Assembly (NCBI GenBank): GCA_964558715.1
Contig: CAZLFD010000041.1
Coordinates: 1 to 13,667, forward strand
Length of the DNA: 13,667 bases
Source of the DNA: JBGSOV01 sp964558715
Lineage (GTDB): Bacteria > Patescibacteriota > Gracilibacteria > CAIRYL01 > GCA-016699755
Direction: 5' to 3'
Position 1 is the first letter of the stretch; every line of letters begins with the position of its first letter. The position numbers and the translations under genes were made by a program. Below the pieces are notes generated by a model. It saw nothing but the letters and a program-made list of their open reading frames with translations. It was not told where the DNA came from and made no database searches. Of this stretch, positions 6,574-13,619 are shown in pieces.

Positions 6574-6914
6574 AGCTGATCACTTTTGATTCACCGGCAG
6601 ATATCCGCGCCAAGTTTACTGAGATCGATGTCGATCCGCGCGCTGTTGATATGATGCTCGAAAAGTTCGAATTCGTCATTGTCGAAATGCATGATGTCCG
6701 CAACGTCGAAGCAAATATCATTAAGCAAGAAATGCTAGTGCTTGGTGGTGAGGCTGCTCTTAATCGACAATCGATCTCTTGTTCCGTGCCAACTACGACC
6801 GTGCTTCTCGCCGGTACCAAGAAATCTGTACGACGCCTAGCCGAGCGCCTGCGAGCGCAGAATATCGGAAAACTTGCAGATATTTCCGACGAGCTCGAAA
6901 AACTGCTTTTTTGA
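6570..6914 (+). CDS. Stand-alone homologue of the N-terminal domain of some dihydropteroate synthases
   Basis: This 114-residue protein is not a known division protein. Its pattern resembles the roughly 130-residue N-terminal extension of dihydropteroate synthases in some Firmicutes and related groups: VDPRAVDMMLEK (21-32), NIIKQEMLVLGGEAALNR (49-66), SISCSV-TTTVLLAGTKKSVRRLAERLRAQ (68-97, one residue omitted) and a closing DELEKLL. In those enzymes the matching segment reads like ILKQEMLxxGGxAAVxR, then DVLLMGT and KLRxQPFG. This assignment is from memory of the pattern and was not searched. No catalytic dihydropteroate synthase barrel follows here; ftsZ does, 22 bp downstream. The start overlaps the ftsA stop (ATGA), and codon usage looks like its neighbours, so it is a genuine operon member. 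Its biochemical role is unknown. Confidence 0.7.
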   Translation: MKLITFDSPADIRAKFTEIDVDPRAVDMMLEKFEFVIVEMHDVRNVEANIIKQEMLVLGGEAALNRQSISCSVPTTTVLLAGTKKSVRRLAERLRAQNIGKLADISDELEKLLF

Positions 6915-6936
6915 CACTTTCTCTTTTTAACTCTCT

Positions 6937-8130
6937 ATGTCCGATTCTACTCTGAAATCGATTTTCTCTGGCGGTCAATCTCAACACACGCAGCGCAGTA
7001 ACTCTGTGAACGAAGTCACGCCTGACTTATCTCCTAATGCGGTTATTCGCGTTATCGGAATCGGAGGTGGTGGTAACAATGCGGTGAACCGTATGATTGC
7101 ATCTCATATTGAAGGCGTCGAGTACATCCAGCTAAATACTGACGCTCAAGCATTATTTCACAGCCACGCGCCAAAAAAAATCAACATCGGAAAAGGTACT
7201 ACCAAAGGGCTTGGAGCCGGCTCTCAACCCGAGATAGGCAAAAAATCAGCCGAAGAATCGATTGAAGAGATCCGCGATGCGATTGAAGGTTCAGACATGG
7301 TCTTTATCACTTGTGGTTTGGGCGGTGGAACGGGAACTGGGGCAGCCCCAATCGTGGCCGATTTAGCACGCGAGATGGGTATTTTGACGGTCGGTATCGT
7401 AACAAAACCATTTTCATTTGAAGGCAGCCAGCGTACGACGAAGGGTCTTGATGGGCTTAAAGAACTCGAAGACAAGGTTGATACCCTCATCACCATTCCG
7501 AATGATAAGATCCTTACGATCATCGATAAGAAAACGCCGCTCGTCGACGCTTTTGTCATTGTCGATGATGTGCTGCGCCAGGGTATTCAGGGCATCTCTG
7601 ATCTTATCGTGACTCACGGTTTGATCAACGTCGACTTTGCCGACGTCAAATCGATTATGCACAATGCCGGTTCAGCCCTTATGGGTATTGGCTTTGGCAG
7701 CGGTGAAAACCGTGCCACCGAAGCGGCACGCCGGGCTATCGACTCGCCACTACTCGAAATGTCTATCGATGGCGCGAAAGGGATTCTCTTTAATATCACT
7801 GGTGGTCACGATCTCTCTATGTTCGAGGTAGATGAAGCTGCACGTATCATTACCGAAGCTGCCGATCCGCAAGCCAATATCATTTTTGGAGCAGTCGTCA
7901 ATGAAGCTTTTACAGGAGAAATCAAAGTCACTGTTATCGCAACGGGATTTGAAAAAAAAGCATCTGAGTCGATTCCTCGTGAAACTGCTTCTTTTCGCCG
8001 CTTGGGCCAGGGTGGCGGCTTCATGAGTGGCGATAGTCATTCAGCATCTGCAGCGACTAGTAAACCGAATCAAGGTGACGATCTTGAGGTTCCGGCTTTT
8101 ATGCGCAAATCACTCAATAAAAGCCAGTAA
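6937..8130 (+). CDS. ftsZ: Cell division protein FtsZ
   Basis: FtsZ is the tubulin-like GTPase that forms the division ring. The 397-residue protein has an approximately 35-residue polar N-terminal extension. Next come IGIGGGGNNAVNRM (40-53) and NTDAQAL (67-73), then the tubulin signature GGGTGTGAAP (129-138) for GTP phosphate binding. The T7 synergy region is NVDFADVKS (residues 231-239). A flexible linker of about 40 residues precedes the C-terminal peptide DDLEVPAFMRK, the conserved binding site for FtsA and other partners. All expected parts are present. The sequence before the ATG is pyrimidine-rich with no Shine-Dalgarno site, unusual for such a highly expressed gene; coupling to the upstream gene is likely. 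A strong terminator follows 37 bp downstream. Confidence 0.97.
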   Translation: MSDSTLKSIFSGGQSQHTQRSNSVNEVTPDLSPNAVIRVIGIGGGGNNAVNRMIASHIEGVEYIQLNTDAQALFHSHAPKKINIGKGTTKGLGAGSQPEIGKKSAEESIEEIRDAIEGSDMVFITCGLGGGTGTGAAPIVADLAREMGILTVGIVTKPFSFEGSQRTTKGLDGLKELEDKVDTLITIPNDKILTIIDKKTPLVDAFVIVDDVLRQGIQGISDLIVTHGLINVDFADVKSIMHNAGSALMGIGFGSGENRATEAARRAIDSPLLEMSIDGAKGILFNITGGHDLSMFEVDEAARIITEAADPQANIIFGAVVNEAFTGEIKVTVIATGFEKKASESIPRETASFRRLGQGGGFMSGDSHSASAATSKPNQGDDLEVPAFMRKSLNKSQ

Positions 8131-8167
8131 AAACAGGTGGCAAGTAGCAAGTGTACAGAATGCCGAA

Positions 8168-8197
8168 GGGACACAATGAATTGTGTCCCTTTTTTTT
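8168..8197 (+). terminator. Rho-independent terminator of the ftsA-ftsZ operon
   Basis: GGGACACAA (8168-8176) and TTGTGTCCC (8181-8189) form a perfect 9 bp stem around TGAA, followed at once by eight T residues. This is a textbook intrinsic terminator and isolates ftsZ from pgeF. Confidence 0.93.
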
Positions 8198-8220
8198 ATC
8201 CATAATTTCAGATTTTTCGG

Positions 8221-8226
8221 TATAAT
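8221..8226 (+). promoter_or_regulatory. pgeF -10 box, spaced for a leaderless transcript
   Basis: A perfect TATAAT is followed by six bases (GGGGGC) and then the pgeF ATG at 8233. The usual 6-7 nt from -10 box to transcript start would make the A of ATG the first transcribed base. No good -35 hexamer is present. It lies just after the ftsZ terminator, where a new promoter is expected. Confidence 0.65.
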
Positions 8227-8232
8227 GGGGGC

Positions 8233-8817
8233 ATGAATCGCATCACATATCAAACCTTTCTTCCTGATGATAACTTTCCAAACGGCTTGATTATGGGTGA
8301 CCAGACACACTCCACTAATATCGTGAAAGTGTCGACTGGAAAAGAAGATCTGACCGACACAGATGGCCTAATAACAGAGAATCCGAAACTGCTACTAGCG
8401 GTACGCACTGCCGATTGCGCCCCGATCGTTTTCATCGGTAAACAGCGCTTCGGTATTCTTCATGCGGGCTGGCGGGGCTTGGTTGATGGGATCATCGAAA
8501 AGATGCTCGTCGAATTTGATGAATCACCAAAAATCTGGATAGGACCGTTGTATCCGGCATTTGAAATCAAGCGAGATGACTGCCTGGAGCGGATTGCAGC
8601 AAAGTATGGTGATCGCTTTTACTCTCAACACAAAAGTGGAATCGAATTCCGTTTCTTAGATGCCATCCAATCGATTCTCACGCATGCGGAATTTTGCGGC
8701 ATCTCGACCTACGATAATCCAACTTATGCCAGTTGGCGGCGCGAACAGAATAGGGATCGACGAAATATTACGGTTGTTGGTGAACTGGCCGATTCATTGC
8801 CTTATTTGCGGTCGTGA
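8233..8817 (+). CDS. pgeF: Peptidoglycan editing factor PgeF (YfiH/YlmD, laccase-domain family)
   Basis: The family hydrolyses faulty muropeptide precursors in peptidoglycan quality control, and members also act on purine nucleosides. The 194-residue protein shows all metal and active-site motifs: DQTHSTNIV (His26), DGLIT (44-48), VRTADCAPIVF (Cys62), ILHAGWRGLV (His77) and IGP (103-105), plus an end resembling the family's SWRR...R-N-ITVV. It is shorter than the usual 230-260 residues, mainly because the N-terminus is trimmed to about 20 residues before the QTHS motif. The ATG is fixed by its -10 box six bases upstream. A yfiH-like gene shortly after ftsZ is also found in Bacillus (ylmD), so the context supports the call. 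Its last 24 bp overlap the convergent glycosyltransferase gene. Confidence 0.92.
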   Translation: MNRITYQTFLPDDNFPNGLIMGDQTHSTNIVKVSTGKEDLTDTDGLITENPKLLLAVRTADCAPIVFIGKQRFGILHAGWRGLVDGIIEKMLVEFDESPKIWIGPLYPAFEIKRDDCLERIAAKYGDRFYSQHKSGIEFRFLDAIQSILTHAEFCGISTYDNPTYASWRREQNRDRRNITVVGELADSLPYLRS

Positions 8818-10668
8818 TTCAAAAATGTGGCGCCAATAGTAGCGCAGGGCATCTGCCATATGGATACGCACCAAGCGCTTATTAATAAAGTCAAAGAGGG
8901 AACCTGCCGAGCTGCGAATGCCATCGGCCTCGACTTGTACATCCGCTAAATACACCACGCGCATATTCAGTTGCCAGGCGCGATAGCACATTTCGACATC
9001 CGACATAAATACATAGTAATACTCGTCAAAACCGCCGAGGTAATCCCAAAAATCCTTACGCACTGCCCAAAACGACGATTGCAGCCATTCTACATCTTGG
9101 GTGCGCTGCATATCCATATCTTGGCGTTCATAACGAGCGATTTTTTCTGCAAATGGCGAAATCGTTTTGAGTGGGGTGCGGCGAGCAATCTGTGAAATCA
9201 TATCAGGAAACCGTCGTGCCGTGCGCTCGTAGCTGCCGTCGGGATTCTTTTGTTTTGGGCCGACAATAGCGACATCGTGGTGCGCCGCCAGATAATCCGC
9301 AAGCTTCTGCAAAGCCTGGTCATCCGGCGACTGAATATCGGGGTTGATGATAAATATGACTTCACCGCTGGTATTTTTTGCTGCCACATTATTGCCTTTT
9401 GGGTAGCCAAGATTACGGTCATTGAGAACGACTTCGACATCTTTTTTTTTCTCCAACGTTTGCAAGACGGTAGCATTCTCTTCATCACAAGAGTTATCTG
9501 AAACCATTATATTAAGGGAAAAATCGACTTTCTGGCGAAGCAGACTGCGAATGTTATCGACCACTTTTTGTCCCTTAAAAAAATCCAGCACGATCGCGCT
9601 CGCCTTGGTTATTCTGGGAAGCTGTCCGAAGTGCACGTTGCTACCAAAAAATTTTGTAATCTCTGCCACCGGTCGCATCGCCGGGGAAGCGGCTTTTTTA
9701 CGCCCGATGATCTTTTGCCGACTGATGTATTTAGCAAGCGCGGCAAGCACGTACGGTTCAAAAAGTAGTGAATATGCGACTTGCGACAGGAACCGCTGAA
9801 GCGATTTGATCTTCGTAGAAAAGCGATGCCCACGGCCAAAAACATGCTTTTGCAGTACTACGAGCTGGCCAAAGAAAGAGCTCGTCTTTGCCCAACGTTT
9901 CATTTCGCGGCGGTTTTGTAAACGTTTCCAGAAACGGGCTGAGTTGCCACCACTGCCAAGTTGGCGGTCGTGCCAGACTTTGGCTTCGGGTGTAAAGAGA
10001 GTCTTTTTATCCGCCCAAAAAAGACGATAGGCAATGTCGATATCATTTTTGTAGTGGATGGTCTCATCGTAGTATTCTACATCGTCTGTGCCGATATGGT
10101 AGGCGATGTCTTCAAGCGCTTTTTTACTAATAATCATCAATGCGCCGCTCGGCCCGAAGATTTCCGTGAGTCCATCATATTGCCCGACATCCTCCTCGCC
10201 CTGCCCGATATCGTAAAAATAATGTGATGCTGTGAGTCCAATGCCGACCGAATCAATACGATTTGTTTTTTGCAATTGTGCAAAATCCCACACAAGTGAC
10301 TTTGCCGTTGCTACCGCGTATTCCGGATATTCTTGAAGCCCAGTAATCACTTTTGATAGCGCATCTGGCGCGTACCACATATCATTGCTAGCGCATACAT
10401 AATAATCACCAGTCATCTGTCGCATTAGGCAATTATGCCCCCCTGAATGACCGCGATTGTCTCCAGCTTCGATACGGATTGTGCCGGGGAACGTTTCTGG
10501 CAGAATATGTTCGAGATGCAGCTTTGCCTCTTGATTTGGCGATTGGTCACGAAATAAAAACTCGATTTCACCAGGATATTCTTGTGCCAGTAGGCTTGGC
10601 ATCGAGTGCTCTAAATAATGCAGCCCATGATACAACACAACACCGACGGTGATTTTCGGAAAATCCAT
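8794..10668 (-). CDS. Tandem two-domain GT2-family glycosyltransferase
   Basis: The 624-residue protein carries two GT-A fold, family 2 glycosyltransferase domains, likely cytoplasmic or membrane-associated enzymes of surface glycan synthesis (rhamnosyltransferase-like). Domain 1 (about 5-250) has ITVGVVLYHG, GDNRGHSGGHN (69-79), an altered DxD region ASNDMWYAPDAL (93-104) and a later KNDIDIAYRLFW. Domain 2 (about 355-600) has the cleaner set: IMVSDNSCD, NDRNLGYPKGNN (416-427), INPDIQSPDD (441-450) and the acceptor motif GGFDEYYYVFMSDVEMCYRA (545-564). A hydrophobic, basic linker (about 265-325) may contact the membrane. The ATG at 10668 is preferred over a TTG three codons upstream, since MDFPKITVGVV begins the first strand. 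TACAAT lies 8 nt before it. The GT4 gene ends 38 bp upstream. Sugar donor and acceptor cannot be told. Confidence 0.88.
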   Translation of the reverse strand: MDFPKITVGVVLYHGLHYLEHSMPSLLAQEYPGEIEFLFRDQSPNQEAKLHLEHILPETFPGTIRIEAGDNRGHSGGHNCLMRQMTGDYYVCASNDMWYAPDALSKVITGLQEYPEYAVATAKSLVWDFAQLQKTNRIDSVGIGLTASHYFYDIGQGEEDVGQYDGLTEIFGPSGALMIISKKALEDIAYHIGTDDVEYYDETIHYKNDIDIAYRLFWADKKTLFTPEAKVWHDRQLGSGGNSARFWKRLQNRREMKRWAKTSSFFGQLVVLQKHVFGRGHRFSTKIKSLQRFLSQVAYSLLFEPYVLAALAKYISRQKIIGRKKAASPAMRPVAEITKFFGSNVHFGQLPRITKASAIVLDFFKGQKVVDNIRSLLRQKVDFSLNIMVSDNSCDEENATVLQTLEKKKDVEVVLNDRNLGYPKGNNVAAKNTSGEVIFIINPDIQSPDDQALQKLADYLAAHHDVAIVGPKQKNPDGSYERTARRFPDMISQIARRTPLKTISPFAEKIARYERQDMDMQRTQDVEWLQSSFWAVRKDFWDYLGGFDEYYYVFMSDVEMCYRAWQLNMRVVYLADVQVEADGIRSSAGSLFDFINKRLVRIHMADALRYYWRHIFESRPQIRQ

Positions 10669-10676
10669 CTCGCACA

Positions 10677-10682
10677 ATTGTA
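10677..10682 (-). promoter_or_regulatory. Possible -10 box before the GT2 gene
   Basis: On the minus strand TACAAT (5 of 6) ends 8 nt before the ATG at 10668, allowing a leaderless or nearly leaderless transcript in addition to read-through from the GT4 gene. No -35 element is apparent. Confidence 0.25.
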
Positions 10683-10706
10683 ACGGGTTTTATTGTTTAG
10701 CGGGAG

Positions 10707-11762
10707 TCATATTTTTTGCCAATTCTCTGAAATTTGCTCTACTATTTTTGCTAGGTCGAACTGCTGTACGCGCTTTTTCGCTGCAGAAGAAAAGAGTATG
10801 GGTAACTCGGGATTCTGGATGATGTCGATGACTTTTGTACTCAGCTCACTCACATTTCCTGGTGTGCAACCAAAGCCCTGTAACTCGTCTCCCAAAATTT
10901 CAGGCACTCCGCCGTTCCATGCCGCGACAATAGGAATATCCGCAGCCATTGCTTCAAGCACAACACGGCCAAACGGCTCGGCTTGCGTGCTTGCATGGAT
11001 GAAGATATCAGTGTTTTGCAGGATTTCTTCCATCGGGCAAAAACCGATAAATTCTATATACTCTGGAGCAAGTGACTTCAATTTCTTTTCAAATTCCACT
11101 GTGGCAGCATCATGTGCAGAAGATTCTCCATAAATCATAAATCGGGCATCAGAGATCTGCGCATGAATCGATTTTGCTGCTTCAATAAAAACATCCTGCC
11201 CTTTCCAGGAGTCGAGCCGGCCGACGATAGCAATCACCGGTTTTTTTGGGTCGAATACTTGTTTTGACAGATTCGTATAGGCGTCGATATCCACGCCATT
11301 AGGGATGATACGGATTTTTTTGCTCGTGACCCCTTTGGCAACGAGATTGTTTTTCACTGCTTGCGAACAGGCACAAATCATCCGCGCTTGGCGAAATACC
11401 GAGGTAAACGCTTTGGGGAGCGTAAAATCATGTGCAAAGTGTACCCATGGCTTACCGCAAGCAGCTGCGACCAACCCGGCCCGAACCGAGTTCGAATGTA
11501 TCAGATCGATGTTTTCTTTCTTGCATAACCGGCGAATCGTGATAACTGCCATGATGTATGCGATAGGGCGGAATGGCCGCAAGCGAGGAATTAGATAACG
11601 GACGACCGCGACATCCTCGGGAATCCGTTCTAAATACCGCTCATCGGCTCCAGAGGTTACAAGAGTGATGGTGTGTGTTTTGCTCAGAGTGGAGAGCAAG
11701 TCGAGCGTAAACAGCTCTGCGCCGCCCAGAAAATCCGCCGGATCCAAATATAATACTTTCAC
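10707..11762 (-). CDS. GT4-family glycosyltransferase
   Basis: The 351-residue protein has the GT-B fold pattern of family 4, retaining enzymes that use nucleotide-activated sugars. The N-terminal domain begins VLYLDPADFLGGAE (3-16) with the GGAE acceptor-side glycine loop, and contains HSNSVRAGL and HFAHDF (108-113). The C-terminal donor domain has IPNGVD (153-158), VGRLDSWKGQD (180-190), and the E-x7-E motif EPFGRVVLE (262-270) followed by AMAADIPIVA. The start is GTG at 11762, since no ATG is near and MKVLYLD is the usual opening. It lies between the CcdA-DUF3179 gene (37 bp) and the tandem GT2 gene (38 bp) on the same strand, which suggests a surface-glycan unit. The exact sugar is unknown. 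Confidence 0.9.
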   Translation of the reverse strand: MKVLYLDPADFLGGAELFTLDLLSTLSKTHTITLVTSGADERYLERIPEDVAVVRYLIPRLRPFRPIAYIMAVITIRRLCKKENIDLIHSNSVRAGLVAAACGKPWVHFAHDFTLPKAFTSVFRQARMICACSQAVKNNLVAKGVTSKKIRIIPNGVDIDAYTNLSKQVFDPKKPVIAIVGRLDSWKGQDVFIEAAKSIHAQISDARFMIYGESSAHDAATVEFEKKLKSLAPEYIEFIGFCPMEEILQNTDIFIHASTQAEPFGRVVLEAMAADIPIVAAWNGGVPEILGDELQGFGCTPGNVSELSTKVIDIIQNPELPILFSSAAKKRVQQFDLAKIVEQISENWQKI

Positions 11763-11799
11763 GAAACGTATAATGCGCGATTTTCCGAATGCTTACAAC

Positions 11800-13482
11800 T
11801 TAGGAATCGTCGCGTACAAATGGCCACACTACTTTCTCGCCATCTTGATGCGTGATCCACGAAAACCACATGGCATTATAGCCCGGAATAGTTTCTCCAT
11901 TTTCATCCGAGACGATCAACCGACGATTCTCATCGAACTGCGCCGTAATGGTTTTTCCTTCAACAGCGACTTCAGCGACTTCGGCCTCGATGAGTGATAA
12001 GCGATGAAACCCGACAGAAATGCCGTTTATCTCGACAATGAAGAAGATATCTTTGGTCGGAAAGCGGGCATCGGTGTTGCTGACCTCAAACCATAGCTCC
12101 TCGTTTTGCTCGTAGTTGCTGTAGGGATTATCGCTATAATCACGATTGTAACCGGTGTTTTCAGAAAGTATTTTCAGAAAACGCGAACTGTCATTCATGT
12201 CGCCATAGCGAACGACATCGCTGTTGACCACAGTAAGCATTTTTCCCAGCATATCGCCGACCATCGCTTCGCCGCGAATCTGCGACCAGAGTGATTCTGT
12301 CTCTGTATCGTACATCAATAGGTTTGATTCCCAGAGTTTTCCAGAAACGCCAAATTCGAGCACGTCTCCGTCGACGCGGCGGTCGTAGACGATGGCACTG
12401 CCACAGAGCGGGCAAAAAGTTATTGCTACTGGTATGCCGCCGATGACATCATTCACAATCTCGTGAAAGTACATGATGCGATACGGATAAAAACGTGCAT
12501 CACCAGCAATATTCACAAAGATACCACGCGCATCTTCAGCTAAATCAATATCTTCCGCGGAAACGTACTCCGGCTCTGTGAGTGCCGGAATACCATCTTT
12601 TGGTGGCCCACCGCCAAGGACTTCATCTAAGGGTATCGATCTGAGCGCAGTATTAGTCTGCAGGCCAAAGCTCGCAAAGATCTGTTCTGCCATTGATTCT
12701 GAGAAAGGAGCACCATTGTCTGCTTGCGGGGCAGTTGTAATTTTCGGTTGTTCCTGTTTTACTCCTTCAAGTAGCCGCTCTTCTATTTTAGTGTTCCCGA
12801 ATCCTTCCGAAACCAGATAGGCTTCTAGCTTTTTATCCGCTCCGGTCAAAATAGCAATACCGACAAGAATCAGAATAATTCCGAGAATACGCCGAAACCA
12901 TCCATGTGGATCGGCCGCCCACTTGGCACGCGATACAAACGTTTGACCAAAATAAGCGATCAAAAACAGAACAAAAGCGAGCCCGATGCCGTAAGCAAAT
13001 AAATTGATCAAACCGGTGACAAAACCAGCAGGCAGCACTGTTGCAACAATAAAAAAATAGGTCGGTGAACAACTGGCAAATACCGGACCAAGAGCTGCCC
13101 CTAGCAAAGCGTTGCCGACAAAGCCACTTTTTTGACCGGCTTTTTGTAGTGCTGTTTGCGATGTACTCCCAAAGCCAAAACGAAACGATAGCTTTTCCCA
13201 GATTTCGGGAAATAATGTGATGACACCGAAAAAGAAGATGATTCCACCAGAAATAAATTTCCATGTATCTGGGTGGATTTGAATAAGCAGTGTGGTCGAC
13301 TTCAGTAGAAGTGTAAAGGCGATGATAGAAAGTGCCAATGTTGCGGTGATGGTAAAAGGGCGCCAGAAACTACGTGAACCGAGTGATCCGCTTAAAATAA
13401 CTGGAAGAATCGGCAATACGCACGGAGCAAGCACGGTAAGCACTCCGGCAATAAAAGAGACGATAAGAAGTTCCATATACAT
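11800..13482 (-). CDS. Fusion of CcdA/DsbD-type membrane domain with DUF3179
   Basis: The 560-residue protein joins two parts. Residues 1-215 are a polytopic CcdA/DsbD transmembrane domain, with about six hydrophobic segments and the paired cysteines in APCVLPILP (Cys21) and ASCSPTY (Cys138). These normally shuttle electrons across the membrane from cytoplasmic thioredoxin. A polar linker (about 216-285) leads to DUF3179 (about 286-560), recognised by GIPALTEPEYVSAED, YPYRIMYFHEIVND and ITFCPLCGSAIVYDRR, with Cys357 and Cys360 in CPLC, then WESNLLMYDTETESLWSQ. CcdA proteins are often fused to or paired with thioredoxin-like domains; here DUF3179 takes that place. The start at 13482 has GAGG 10 nt upstream; an ATG two codons later is also possible. 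The fusion is read in one uninterrupted frame. Confidence 0.85.
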   Translation of the reverse strand: MYMELLIVSFIAGVLTVLAPCVLPILPVILSGSLGSRSFWRPFTITATLALSIIAFTLLLKSTTLLIQIHPDTWKFISGGIIFFFGVITLFPEIWEKLSFRFGFGSTSQTALQKAGQKSGFVGNALLGAALGPVFASCSPTYFFIVATVLPAGFVTGLINLFAYGIGLAFVLFLIAYFGQTFVSRAKWAADPHGWFRRILGIILILVGIAILTGADKKLEAYLVSEGFGNTKIEERLLEGVKQEQPKITTAPQADNGAPFSESMAEQIFASFGLQTNTALRSIPLDEVLGGGPPKDGIPALTEPEYVSAEDIDLAEDARGIFVNIAGDARFYPYRIMYFHEIVNDVIGGIPVAITFCPLCGSAIVYDRRVDGDVLEFGVSGKLWESNLLMYDTETESLWSQIRGEAMVGDMLGKMLTVVNSDVVRYGDMNDSSRFLKILSENTGYNRDYSDNPYSNYEQNEELWFEVSNTDARFPTKDIFFIVEINGISVGFHRLSLIEAEVAEVAVEGKTITAQFDENRRLIVSDENGETIPGYNAMWFSWITHQDGEKVVWPFVRDDS

Positions 13483-13485
13483 AAA

Positions 13486-13491
13486 AATATA
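13486..13491 (-). promoter_or_regulatory. Candidate -10 box for the CcdA-DUF3179 gene
   Basis: On the minus strand TATATT lies 3 nt before the first ATG and 9 nt before the second. If used, it would favour the second ATG (13476) as start; the GAGG just upstream instead favours the first. The two signals cannot both act on one transcript. Confidence 0.25.
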
Positions 13492-13503
13492 GCCTCATTT
13501 TTA

Positions 13504-13544
13504 CACAGAAGAAGAAGCTGTGCCCAGCTTCTGCCGTAGCACAG
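13504..13544. repeat. Overlapping, mutually exclusive inverted repeats
   Basis: AGAAGCT (13513-13519) pairs with AGCTTCT (13526-13532). CTGTGC (13518-13523) can instead pair with GCACAG (13539-13544), or CTGTG with the CACAG at 13504-13508. The cluster sits upstream of the CcdA-DUF3179 start, around the expected -35 region. It could be an operator or a terminator-like element of the minus strand, but no T-run follows. Confidence 0.35.
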
Positions 13545-13619
13545 GTTACATTTGTTTTGTTACCGATTACACTGCGAAATCAATCTAGAGTCTTGATGAG
13601 ATAAGGAACTTTCGGGTTA

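Noticed and set aside
11748..11774. Two plus-strand TATAAT boxes near the GT4 start
   Set aside because: They point antisense to all neighbouring genes, lack -35 elements and no plus-strand gene follows.
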